Notes under the pieces: generated by a model
Databases searched by the model: none
What the model saw: the letters and a program-made list of their open reading frames with translations, nothing else
Told to the model about the DNA's origin: nothing
NCBI GenBank assembly: GCA_030149815.1
Contig: JASLHI010000039.1
Span: 1 to 15,499 of the forward strand
DNA from: Aquirhabdus sp.
GTDB lineage: Bacteria; Pseudomonadota; Gammaproteobacteria; Pseudomonadales; Moraxellaceae
Direction of reading: 5' to 3'
DNA length: 15,499 bases
Shown here: piece by piece, positions 1 through 7,559 of the stretch
How the letters are laid out: every line of letters starts with the position of its first letter
Numbering within the stretch: the first letter of the stretch is position 1
Translations under genes and position numbers: made by a program

Positions 1-64
1 ATTGACGACTAAACGTTGAAATAGGTACGCACGATGACTCGTGCCGACCCATTGGGGATGACAC

Positions 65-1486
65 ATGGCTGAACGCCTAAGTAATGATTTTCAGTTTCTC
101 GATGTTGCACGCCAAGATCCAGAGAAAAAAGATCTAGACACGCGCACGACTGCGTTTGTTGAAATTTACCAGCCTTTTGAAAAGGTTGAAGTCGCAAATC
201 AGGCACATCGTTGCTTGGATTGTGGTAATCCATATTGTGAATGGAAATGCCCAGTCCATAACTATATTCCGAATTGGCTCAAGCTGATTAGCGAAGGACA
301 GTTGTTCCAAGCAGCTGAATTATCTCATCAAACCAATACTTTACCAGAAGTTTGTGGTCGTGTTTGTCCACAAGATCGCTTGTGTGAAGGCGCATGTACT
401 CTGAATGATGGTTTCGGTGCGGTAACGATTGGTAATACTGAAAAATACATCACTGATACTGCGTTTGCGATGGGCTGGCGTCCAGATATGTCCAAAGTGG
501 TTTGGACAGACAAAAAAGTTGCGATTATCGGTGCGGGTCCTGCGGGTCTGGGCTGTGCTGACGTACTGGTTCGTGCAGGTGTGAAGCCTGTTGTATTTGA
601 TAAAAATCCAGAAATCGGCGGTTTGCTGACGTTTGGTATCCCAGAATTCAAGATGGAAAAAGATGTGATGATTCGTCGTCGCACTATTTTTGAAGGTATG
701 GGTATTGAGTTCCGTTTGAACACTGAGATCGGTGTGGATGTGACCATCGATGAGTTGCTGGCGGATTATGATGCTGTATTCATGGGGATGGGTACATACA
801 CCTACATGAAAGGCGGTTTCGTCGGTGAAGAGTTGAACGGCGTGTATGATGCGTTGGATTACTTGATTGCCAACGTCAACCGTTGCCAAGGCTGGGAAAA
901 ATCACCGTTTGATTACATCAGCATGGAAGGCAAGCGCGTTGTGATTCTAGGTGGTGGTGACACTGCGATGGATTGTAACCGTACCGCGATTCGTCAAGGT
1001 GCAGCACATGTGACGTGTGCTTACCGTCGTGATGAAGACAACATGCCAGGTTCACGCCGTGAAGTGAAAAATGCGAAAGAAGAAGGCGTTGAGTTCTTGT
1101 TTAATCGTCAACCAATTGAAATCATTGGTGATGCACATGGCGTGACTGGTGTAAAAGTTGTGACGACACAACTCGGTGAGGCAGATAGCCGTGGCCGTCG
1201 CAGCCCAGAGCCAATTCCGGGTTCAGAAGAAATTCTGCCAGCCGATGCCGTGATTCTAGCGTTTGGTTTCCGTCCAAGCCCAGCAGCATGGCTCGCTGAT
1301 CAATCCGTGAAAATGGATGGCTCAGGTCGTGTAACTGCTGCTGAACATCAAGCATTCCCATTCCAAACCAGCAATCCAAAGATTTTTGCGGGTGGCGATA
1401 TGGTGCGTGGTTCTGACCTTGTTGTCACTGCAATCTGGGAAGGTCGTCAAGCCGCAGAAGGCATCTTAGATTATTTGAAAATCTAA
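65..1486 (+). CDS. gltD: Glutamate synthase (NADPH) small (beta) subunit
   Basis: This is the cytoplasmic flavoprotein subunit of glutamate synthase. It passes electrons from NADPH through FAD and Fe-S clusters to the large subunit GltB, which makes two glutamates from glutamine and 2-oxoglutarate. The N-terminus carries the ferredoxin-like cysteine sets expected of the family: C50, C53, C58, C62 and C97, C101, C107, C111. An FAD-binding GAGPAG sits at residues 156-161 and a second, NADPH-binding glycine motif, GGGDT, at 296-300. At 473 aa it is full length for the family. The start at 65 is supported by GGGGA about 5-10 bases upstream. gltB is normally directly upstream and would lie just outside the window. 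A strong hairpin follows the stop, so this is probably the last gene of a gltBD operon. The family also includes related subunits of dihydropyrimidine dehydrogenase-type enzymes, but the length and motifs fit GltD well. Confidence 0.95.
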   Translation: MAERLSNDFQFLDVARQDPEKKDLDTRTTAFVEIYQPFEKVEVANQAHRCLDCGNPYCEWKCPVHNYIPNWLKLISEGQLFQAAELSHQTNTLPEVCGRVCPQDRLCEGACTLNDGFGAVTIGNTEKYITDTAFAMGWRPDMSKVVWTDKKVAIIGAGPAGLGCADVLVRAGVKPVVFDKNPEIGGLLTFGIPEFKMEKDVMIRRRTIFEGMGIEFRLNTEIGVDVTIDELLADYDAVFMGMGTYTYMKGGFVGEELNGVYDALDYLIANVNRCQGWEKSPFDYISMEGKRVVILGGGDTAMDCNRTAIRQGAAHVTCAYRRDEDNMPGSRREVKNAKEEGVEFLFNRQPIEIIGDAHGVTGVKVVTTQLGEADSRGRRSPEPIPGSEEILPADAVILAFGFRPSPAAWLADQSVKMDGSGRVTAAEHQAFPFQTSNPKIFAGGDMVRGSDLVVTAIWEGRQAAEGILDYLKI

Positions 1487-1975
1487 TTTAGCTTCAGAAC
1501 GTATCTAAAGAAGCTCATCGTATGATGGGCTTTTTTTATTTTTCTGTGCTGTATATTCCAATTTAAAAAGAATAGACCAACAAAGAAAATTCGTCAGATG
1601 AGATGAGTTTTTGTATTAATTGATCTGTTTTTCAAGAACCCATGATCGATAAACCTAAAATAATTATGAATAAATATGGAGTTTTTGATCTAGATGCTAC
1701 TTTCGTAAGGAATATGTAGATCTTCATAAATCGCCACGTTATTTATTGGATTGTTCTATAAAAAATATAAACATATTAATGGTTAATCATAAAAATGCGA
1801 CGGTTACTTACTACTCTTCTATGGTTGTATTTCATACAATTTATATTACATATTTTCTGATAAACGGTATTTTTAGTTAATAATCATTGTGGTATTGTAC
1901 GCTTTACGTAAACATTGTTAAGCCAAGTAAGAGGATGCAAGACGCATTTCTTATCTCAACGGATTAGGGGTTTCC
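1487..1975. other. 489-bp AT-rich intergenic region with no convincing gene
   Basis: After the gltD terminator this stretch is strongly AT-rich. The plus frame from 1689 to 1880 stays open for 63 codons, but its first ATG (1779) has no ribosome binding site and would give only 33 aa. A 10-bp palindrome TTTACGTAAA lies at 1903-1912. A sigma70-like pair, TTGTTC (1751-1756) and TATTAA (1774-1779) with 17-bp spacing, could drive the downstream phospholipase gene, but AT-rich DNA produces such matches often. The region most likely holds the promoter and 5' leader of the gene at 1976. Confidence 0.5.
1511..1537 (+). terminator. Rho-independent terminator after gltD
   Basis: AAGCTCATC and GATGGGCTT form a 9-bp stem with one G-U pair around a 4-nt loop, followed directly by a run of T. 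It lies 24 bases after the gltD stop and closes that transcription unit. Confidence 0.85.
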
Positions 1976-2995
1976 ATGAAAAAAATGATTTGTACGCTGT
2001 TGGCGAGTGCAACAGCTTTATTTGCGGCGACGGATGCGAGCGCATGGTCGCAAGAAGTTCACCGCCGTATCGCGATGGATGCGGTGAGCTATATGAAGGC
2101 AAACCCTTCGACGACTAACTACGCTAAGTTATTAGCAGGTGCAACAAAAGCAGGTTATACCATTGATCAGTTTGCTACGGTGCTGGGTCAAGGTGCCTAT
2201 GATGTCGATGATTTTGCTGATACCTATATCTGTGGTGCTTCGACGGGTAATTGCCAGTTATCACCTGTTTGGGGTGCAGCTTCAGGGATTGTTAAATATA
2301 CTTCTTATTGGCATTTTCAAAATCAGACGCAGGGTCCTGATGTCCATGGTAATGATTTTGGCGGTTATAACTACAATAAGCTGACCGTTTGGGGTGATAT
2401 CGACAATATGGCTGCATCGTGGCTATATGGGGATTATTTGGATGATGGCCCAGGTAATATGAAAGGCTGGTTTGGTGATGGCAGTAAGTACAATGCCTAT
2501 GATTTAACAGAAGCGCACTATCGTTTGGGTGGATATTCAACGCGTAGTATGTATGCTGACTTTGAGAAAATGCCTTTCCAACCTATTGATAACTTGGGTC
2601 AATATTGGTTCCAGCAATTTTTGGCCTCTCCATCAGTTCAAACATTGGGCTTTGTGATGCATACCACTGATTTGTTGCAGCCTCACCATGTTTGGACAAC
2701 ATCTGCTCTAAATCATGCGGGTTGGGAAAGCTGGGTTGAAGATCATTACTATACTTTAGCACTGAATGATAATGCAAAAGTAGCAGCAGCATTCAGTGAC
2801 TTAACACCATTGGCACCGACTGCAACGGATATTCGTCCTTTGCTAACACAAGGCGGCACAATTGCCTACACCAAAGGTGGTATTGTGCTATCGAGTACAG
2901 ATGATGCTGATCGTACAAATGTTGCTAACATTATGATTCCGCATTCAATCGCAATGGTGGTTCTATTGCTTAATCGTGCTGCAGAGCGATTCTAA
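1976..2995 (+). CDS. Secreted zinc-dependent phospholipase C / S1-P1 nuclease superfamily enzyme
   Basis: This is a predicted exported metal-dependent phosphodiesterase of the Zn-phospholipase C/S1-P1 nuclease fold. A signal peptide (residues 1-23) ends in ASA, which leaves Trp24 as the mature N-terminus. In this superfamily that N-terminal Trp is itself a zinc ligand, so the cleavage site fits well. Further likely ligands are H29, D78 or D79, H113, H229, D232, H238, H247 and E251. The segment H-TTD-LLQPHH and the later H-x3-E (247-251) are the family signature. H229-x2-D232 is one residue shorter than the usual H-x3-D. The 339-aa length suits a single catalytic domain with a short C-terminal hydrophobic stretch (320-333). 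AGGGG at 1966-1970 supports the start. A terminator follows, and a foldase-type gene lies downstream. The sequence cannot decide between phospholipid and nucleic acid as substrate. Confidence 0.75.
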   Translation: MKKMICTLLASATALFAATDASAWSQEVHRRIAMDAVSYMKANPSTTNYAKLLAGATKAGYTIDQFATVLGQGAYDVDDFADTYICGASTGNCQLSPVWGAASGIVKYTSYWHFQNQTQGPDVHGNDFGGYNYNKLTVWGDIDNMAASWLYGDYLDDGPGNMKGWFGDGSKYNAYDLTEAHYRLGGYSTRSMYADFEKMPFQPIDNLGQYWFQQFLASPSVQTLGFVMHTTDLLQPHHVWTTSALNHAGWESWVEDHYYTLALNDNAKVAAAFSDLTPLAPTATDIRPLLTQGGTIAYTKGGIVLSSTDDADRTNVANIMIPHSIAMVVLLLNRAAERF

Positions 2996-3050
2996 ATTTT
3001 CAGAGGTCGATCCTGAGCTGACCGATGAGGTATTAATACGGTCATTTATT

Positions 3051-3083
3051 AAAAAACGTCACATCAATGGTGGCGTTTTTTTT
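3051..3083 (+). terminator. Rho-independent terminator after the phospholipase-like gene
   Basis: AAAAAACGTCAC pairs with GTGGCG plus the following T run around a 7-nt loop (ATCAATG), ending in eight T. It separates the enzyme gene from the downstream isomerase gene. The A-rich 5' arm means it may also work on the minus strand. Confidence 0.8.
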
Positions 3084-3097
3084 AGAATTATCCGCGA

Positions 3098-3125
3098 TTA
3101 GTACGTTTGTTATTTACAGTACTAA
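3098..3125. promoter_or_regulatory. Perfect 7-bp inverted repeat, candidate operator upstream of the isomerase gene
   Basis: TTAGTAC (3098-3104) and GTACTAA (3119-3125) are exact inverted copies with centres 21 bp apart, about two helical turns, as for many dimeric regulators. The site lies 66-94 bases before the start at 3192, after the preceding terminator, where a promoter is expected. TTTACA (3113-3118) within it could be a -35 element, but I see no strong -10. The regulatory role is inferred. Confidence 0.35.
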
Positions 3126-3191
3126 CGTACCCTATATCGCTGATATGTCCAATAATTATATATGTACAGGATGTCTTAAAAAGGTTGGCTT

Positions 3192-4613
3192 ATGCAATTT
3201 TCTAGTTTGAAAAATCACGTTAAAGGATTGATGAAATATAATGCATCAGGTGTTATGTTATTGATGTCTATGTCGATATTTGTGAGTAGTGCTTCTGCAG
3301 TTGTGAATTATGACTTAAAAACTGCGGGGTTAGCTGCAACGATAGATGGTCAGCCGATTAGTCAGCATTTATTAGATCGTTTTATGATGATCGCCAAAAA
3401 AGGTGATTCAAAAATCACTCCTAGCAATGTATTGCAACGGATTATTGATGATGAGTTATTAGCCGCTTATGCGCGTAGTCGATTTGAACCCGATGACTTG
3501 ATTAAGAATAGTAAAGTAGCTTTCTCTTCTGAGGTACAAATACAGCAGTCTTTGGCGGAAGATATTATCGCAGCCTTCGGACCAGATATGGTGGCTGAGG
3601 CAAAGAAGAGAACTGGGTCAGAGACACCTAATTATGGTCAAACGGCTCGTCATGTCATGACGAGTGAGGATTGGAAAAAACTTCTATCTGATCAGCCCGA
3701 AGTGAAGCTTGATTATCATTTGATGCCTATGGGTCAGAAATTTGCTGAACAGCTCGTACTCCGTCGATACCGTTTTGATGCTAATACTCAAGGTGCGATT
3801 ACATTGGCTGATGTTTATGATAGTCAAAATATTCAAGGGAAGTTCCAGATATTTCAGAAGGATAAAGATTTTACGGATCAGCAGGCGCAGGTACTTTTGG
3901 AGCGCCGTTATGCTATTTATTGGTTAGAACATCGTTCGGGCTTTACACCTGCTGAAGTGGATGCTTTTAAGAAAATCGTTGTTGATCAGATGCAAACTCA
4001 GGGTTATTTGGAACATATTGGGGTTGCAGCAGATATCCACGACGATGTTTTTTATATGAAAAAAATTGCTAGCCAAGTGACACCAGAGGAAATTAAGGAT
4101 TTCTATCAGAATCATTTGGATATGTTTATTCGGGTTGATCGTGTGAAAGCTCGACATATTCGTACGAAAGATGAGGCAACAGCGCGTGAGGCGTTTGCTG
4201 CACTCCAAAAAGGAAAATCATTTGCTGATGCTGCTAAACAATATTCTGTTGCTGACGATCATCAAAATGGTGGAGATCTAGGTTGGGTAGTTCATCCTGA
4301 GACGGGTTCAAATTGGTTACAAAGTCTGCTGTTCTTTCAACCTGTTGGTAAAGTATCGAATCCTTTTAGGATGCCAGGTAAGCCAACTGATGCTGTAGAT
4401 TGGGAGATTGTACTCGTTGAACAAAAAGAAATTAGCCATCAGCCTGTAGATAGTGAATCTGTTCGTTATGTAGCATCTCAGGCCATTGCGAAGCAAAAAG
4501 TCATACAAGAGTATATGGGTGCGAGGACACAAGTTTGGAAGAAAGCGAATATCCATATTCGTCCTGACCTCATCTTGAGTATGAAGTTTCCTCAGGAGGG
4601 AGTAGCGCCGTGA
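3192..4613 (+). CDS. Periplasmic parvulin-type peptidyl-prolyl cis-trans isomerase (SurA/PrsA-like)
   Basis: This is a predicted exported folding catalyst that isomerises Xaa-Pro bonds in periplasmic or outer-membrane clients. The order is a hydrophobic signal segment (about 20-36, ending SSASA), an IDGQPIS segment (51-57) typical of the start of SurA-N/PrsA-type domains, a long helical region (58-310), then a parvulin rotamase domain (about 316-411) with the characteristic GGDLGWV at 360-366 and KARHI at 319-323. A second start at 3231 (Met14) is plausible: it has AAAGGA at 3222-3227 and gives a more typical signal peptide (MKYNASG...). The start at 3192 has AAGG about 7 bases upstream. The 473-aa length is longer than usual for SurA, mostly in the helical section. 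It overlaps the next gene by 4 nt, so the two are co-translated. It is unlikely to be the housekeeping surA, which normally neighbours lptD and pdxA. Confidence 0.8.
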   Translation: MQFSSLKNHVKGLMKYNASGVMLLMSMSIFVSSASAVVNYDLKTAGLAATIDGQPISQHLLDRFMMIAKKGDSKITPSNVLQRIIDDELLAAYARSRFEPDDLIKNSKVAFSSEVQIQQSLAEDIIAAFGPDMVAEAKKRTGSETPNYGQTARHVMTSEDWKKLLSDQPEVKLDYHLMPMGQKFAEQLVLRRYRFDANTQGAITLADVYDSQNIQGKFQIFQKDKDFTDQQAQVLLERRYAIYWLEHRSGFTPAEVDAFKKIVVDQMQTQGYLEHIGVAADIHDDVFYMKKIASQVTPEEIKDFYQNHLDMFIRVDRVKARHIRTKDEATAREAFAALQKGKSFADAAKQYSVADDHQNGGDLGWVVHPETGSNWLQSLLFFQPVGKVSNPFRMPGKPTDAVDWEIVLVEQKEISHQPVDSESVRYVASQAIAKQKVIQEYMGARTQVWKKANIHIRPDLILSMKFPQEGVAP

Positions 4614-5167
4614 AGAAATGGTTATGGATTGCATTGGGTTTATTTTTGGTGCTGGTAGTTGGTCTGATTGTATGGTTCAAGCCAAAAGAGATTTCTCCTA
4701 CGGCAACAACTCCTGCTGTTCGACCTATGTCTCTTCCGCCACAGGTTGCGGCTGATCAACCCGTGATTCCTAATTTAGGTGTCGGGCAAGATTCTCCTAT
4801 TTTACCTATGCCTGACCCAGCGACATTTCCGCCAGTTAATGCTGCGCAAAGTATGGCGGAGACGCGTGAGCACGGTGATCCGCGTACGCCTCCTTTGGAT
4901 CGCACGCCTGATCGAGAAATGCCGACTTCAGCGGAGCTCAATGATCCAAAAGAATATGCCCAATACGAAGCAAATCAGAATGCTAAAGTATACAAGGCCT
5001 ATGTTGCTTCCGCTGACAAAGAAATACCTGCACTACAATCTGATATTGATCGTGCTAAAAAAGAAGGAATTAGCTCAGACCAGATTAAAATTGTAGAGGA
5101 AAAAGTGCGGCGCATTCAGGAAACGCGTGATCAGCTTAAAGCACAGCATCCAGAGTTGTATCAATAA
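4610..5167 (+). CDS. Membrane-anchored proline-rich protein with C-terminal coiled coil, function unknown
   Basis: I do not recognise a family. The GTG start overlaps the preceding stop (GTGA) and is supported by a strong AGGAGGG at 4594-4600, so it belongs to the isomerase operon. Residues 4-23 form one transmembrane helix behind a short positive MKK, which predicts an N-in anchor with the rest in the periplasm. Residues 25-110 are rich in Pro, Ala and Thr and look like a disordered spacer. Residues 112-182 are charged and helical, with a likely coiled coil at 138-180, ending in HPELYQ. The architecture (anchor, Pro/Ala spacer, helical periplasmic end) is reminiscent of steric lipase chaperones, but I see none of their signature sequence. 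A role with the isomerase is inferred only from the overlap. Confidence 0.75.
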   Translation: MKKWLWIALGLFLVLVVGLIVWFKPKEISPTATTPAVRPMSLPPQVAADQPVIPNLGVGQDSPILPMPDPATFPPVNAAQSMAETREHGDPRTPPLDRTPDREMPTSAELNDPKEYAQYEANQNAKVYKAYVASADKEIPALQSDIDRAKKEGISSDQIKIVEEKVRRIQETRDQLKAQHPELYQ

Positions 5168-5171
5168 TTTC

Positions 5172-5227
5172 GAGTTTTAAACTCTTGCATTCAACACGGA
5201 CAGTCGCTGGTTTATTTTAAACCAGCG
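5172..5227. terminator. Hairpins between convergent genes
   Basis: Two inverted repeats sit here: GAGTTT/AAACTC around one base (5172-5184) and CGCTGGTTT/AAACCAGCG around a 5-nt loop (5205-5227). The second overlaps the last codons of the minus-strand esterase gene. The T run is weak on both strands, so a bidirectional terminator is plausible but not certain. Confidence 0.45.
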
Positions 5228-6204
5228 CGTTTATCTTTAAAGAAACTCCATGCTTCTTCCGCGGTTTCGACATCTTCATTTTGCTTACCGACAATCATGG
5301 TATAGAAACGTCGTGGGTGTTCGGTCAGGCTAGGTTCCATATGACCGCCATTGTTGATTCGTAATAATTCAACTTGCAGGCCTTTAGGATTATTTCCCCA
5401 TATGGTTTTTGTTGCAGAAGTTGGGTCATTTGGATTGACGTGAGGAAGAGTTGTCACGCTGGTGGGCGTTGCGACAAGTCCATCCAGTTGGCGCCAGACA
5501 GATGCACTTTGCTCGACACTGATGACACCGCCAAGCGAGTTATTTGACCTGAAATGGACATTGCCACCGTCATAGGGTACTAAAGGATCGGCTGTGCCTG
5601 AAATAATTAATGCTGAGAGGGGAACTTTAGGTGCAGGGCAATCACTGGTGGATGCCATCGCGCCACTGACCGTTGCAAAGCCAGCCAGTTTATCTCCAAG
5701 TTCGCTGGCAATTCGGAAGGTCATCATCGCGCCATTAGACATCCCCATGACATAAATGCGGTTTGGATCAACGTTGTGTTCATTGATTTCCCGATTTATG
5801 ATGACGCGGATTAAGCCGACATCATCGGTTTTGGTGTTTTTACTTTCGTCAGCACGACAATCATTCCAGCCTTGTTTGCCATCACTGCCTCTTGCTCCAT
5901 CTGGTGCTGCGATGATGAGTCCTTCACGATCGGCTATTTTGAGCCATACTGACATGGGTGCGGCACTGCGTTCTTGTCCGAGTAATTGTGCGGCAGAACC
6001 CATGTGACCGTGTAATAAAATAATTAGAGGATGTTTTCCTGATGATATTTGATTTGGCAGCGCAAGGAGGTAGTTGCGTTGCCCTTCAGGACGAGAAATG
6101 GTTTCTGATGTGATGGTTGTGGCGAGTGTGACTTGACTGATACATACACTGGCAAGCAAAGAGAGCTTAATAAATACTGATTTCATCGATTTGCGAGTCA
6201 ACAT
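5212..6204 (-). CDS. Exported PHB-depolymerase/feruloyl-esterase-like alpha/beta hydrolase
   Basis: This is a predicted secreted esterase of the polyhydroxybutyrate depolymerase (LpqC-like) family. A signal peptide spans about 1-28 (VTLA before TTIT). The alpha/beta-hydrolase landmarks are LLHGHMGS (63-70, oxyanion region), the nucleophile elbow GMSNG with Ser156, GTADPLVPY with the acid Asp206, and NNGGHM with His288. At 330 aa it is a single catalytic domain, with no substrate-binding or linker domain like those of true extracellular PHB depolymerases. An internal start at Met7 (MKSVFIK) would give a tidier signal peptide, but a weak TAGG overlapping the preceding stop favours the Met1 start. 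It begins 8 bases after the binding-protein gene and so is co-transcribed with it. The substrate could be polyester oligomers, aryl esters such as ferulate, or another ester. The hydrolase class is secure and the substrate is not. Confidence 0.82.
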   Translation of the reverse strand: MLTRKSMKSVFIKLSLLASVCISQVTLATTITSETISRPEGQRNYLLALPNQISSGKHPLIILLHGHMGSAAQLLGQERSAAPMSVWLKIADREGLIIAAPDGARGSDGKQGWNDCRADESKNTKTDDVGLIRVIINREINEHNVDPNRIYVMGMSNGAMMTFRIASELGDKLAGFATVSGAMASTSDCPAPKVPLSALIISGTADPLVPYDGGNVHFRSNNSLGGVISVEQSASVWRQLDGLVATPTSVTTLPHVNPNDPTSATKTIWGNNPKGLQVELLRINNGGHMEPSLTEHPRRFYTMIVGKQNEDVETAEEAWSFFKDKRAGLK

Positions 6205-6212
6205 AGTGATGC

Positions 6213-7454
6213 CTATTGGGTGATGTTTGCGCTAGGATTAAGTGGTGGTGATGTCTGCGTTGATGACTTTTGTGGTGATGGCAACTCCACCCATTGTCCA
6301 TTTTTGACTTGATATACGGTGATCTTGCCAACTTTTAGATCGCCTTGTGGATCAAATTGAATTTGATTCGTGACACCTGCGTAATTGGTTTTCTTGAGTT
6401 CTGGTGCATAGACTTTAGGGTCGGTCGAACCTGCCATTTGCATCGCTTTGGCAATAATCTGTGTGGCATCATAATAATAAGGTGCGTAGAGTTGAATCGG
6501 TCCGTATTTTTGCTCAAATCGCTGTTTGAAAAACAAACCTTGTCGCATTCTTTCGAGTGGTAACCCTGGCAGTGTCGTGACGACGCCTTCCGCATTTTTT
6601 CCTGCGAGTTGAATAAACTCAGGCGTATGCACGCCATCGCCAGAGATATATTGTGCCGTTATGCCTAAGTTGCGCATTTGTTGAAGCATGGCAGCCGCTT
6701 GCCCGTCATTGCCTGCAAAAAAAATGAGATCAGGCGATTTGCTTTTGATACGAGTGAGAATGGCATTGAAATCAGTATCTTTGTCACTGGCGGATTCTCG
6801 TGTGATGAGATTGCCGTTCAATGTTTTAAGGTGTTTTTCAAATTCATCAGCCATGCCGACACCATAGGCACTGCGATCATCAATAATCGCAATCTGTTTC
6901 GCACCAAAACCTTGGACAGCAATGTTGGCTAAGGTTTGACCTTGTTGGATGTCATTAGCAATTAAACGGAAAGTGTAGGGGAAGCCCTGCTGAGTATATT
7001 TCGGATTGGTGACGGCAGGCGCCAGTAAAGGAATGCCTGCGCGATTATAGATGAGAGATGCAGGCAAAGTCGTACTGGATGTGGTATGTCCGATGACGGC
7101 ATTAACGTTTGCATCGACCAAATGTTGTGCGGCATTAGTGGCATGGCGTGGATCAGCTTGGTCGTCTTCGCTTTGAATTTTGAAATGAATGAATTTGCCA
7201 GCAATCAAAATTTTCTGGGCATTTAAGTCATCGACGGCGAGGCGGACGCCATTTTCTTCATCTTTTCCATAATGTGCCAATTCCCCAGTCAGTGCCCCGA
7301 CATAGCCAATCGTGACGACACTTTCCGCTGGAGGATTATTCTTTTTAGCACAATCACTCAACGACAAACTCATGAGGGTGAGCCCAAACACGATGCCGAT
7401 TTGATGGGTGAGTGGGTGCGTTTTTCGTAACGTCTTTGAGATTCTAGAAATCAT
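6213..7454 (-). CDS. ABC-type branched-chain amino acid substrate-binding protein (LivJ-like)
   Basis: This is a periplasmic type I binding protein of the LivJ/Peripla_BP_6 family. It presumably captures an amino acid, amide or small carboxylate. After a hydrophobic leader (about 18-34) comes a typical opening, VTIGYVGALTGELAHYGKD, then GVRLAVDDLN, NAVIGHTTSSTT (ligand-binding loop), AVTNPKYT, IIDDRSAYGVGMADEFE, DLIFFAGNDGQAAAML and YYYDATQII, all in family order. The 413-aa length is normal. The leader ends LSLSDC with Cys35, which resembles a lipobox but has Asp instead of Gly/Ala/Ser before the Cys. It may therefore be a lipoprotein with an unusual site or simply a secreted protein. No ABC permease or ATPase genes are adjacent, so it is an orphan component paired instead with an esterase. 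The start has no strong ribosome binding site. Confidence 0.85.
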   Translation of the reverse strand: MISRISKTLRKTHPLTHQIGIVFGLTLMSLSLSDCAKKNNPPAESVVTIGYVGALTGELAHYGKDEENGVRLAVDDLNAQKILIAGKFIHFKIQSEDDQADPRHATNAAQHLVDANVNAVIGHTTSSTTLPASLIYNRAGIPLLAPAVTNPKYTQQGFPYTFRLIANDIQQGQTLANIAVQGFGAKQIAIIDDRSAYGVGMADEFEKHLKTLNGNLITRESASDKDTDFNAILTRIKSKSPDLIFFAGNDGQAAAMLQQMRNLGITAQYISGDGVHTPEFIQLAGKNAEGVVTTLPGLPLERMRQGLFFKQRFEQKYGPIQLYAPYYYDATQIIAKAMQMAGSTDPKVYAPELKKTNYAGVTNQIQFDPQGDLKVGKITVYQVKNGQWVELPSPQKSSTQTSPPLNPSANITQ

Positions 7455-7514
7455 AGCGTGTAATGGTTAATGAATGATCTGTCTCAAAGATAGCATGATT
7501 TTGGACGAGGCTAT

Positions 7515-7559
7515 ATCTGGTTTATTGCAATCTGGTTTATCACAGCTTGATTTGTCACA
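7515..7559. repeat. Three tandem 15-nt repeats in a divergent intergenic region
   Basis: ATCTGGTTTATTGCA (7515-7529), ATCTGGTTTATCACA (7530-7544) and GCTTGATTTGTCACA (7545-7559) follow each other without gaps. The first two match at 13 of 15 positions and the last two at 10 of 15. They lie between the start of the minus-strand binding-protein gene and the plus-strand lemA gene, where regulatory sites for both would sit. The unit length is a multiple of three, and the repeats fall inside a 47-codon open frame (7474-7617) that lacks a ribosome binding site. Confidence 0.6.

Noticed and set aside
1..64. Tail of an upstream gene, expected to be gltB
   Set aside because: All three plus frames hit a stop within the first 19 bases (3-5, 10-12, 17-19), so at most six codons of an upstream gene are present and no frame can be chosen.
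328..889. Long minus-strand open frames inside gltD (139 and 182 codons)
   Set aside because: They lie wholly within gltD, whose protein has complete family motifs. The antisense products show low-complexity His/Thr-rich sequence and no recognisable domain.
1915..2118. 67-codon plus frame starting before the phospholipase-like gene
   Set aside because: It overlaps the signal peptide and start of the well-supported gene in another frame and has no recognisable protein features.
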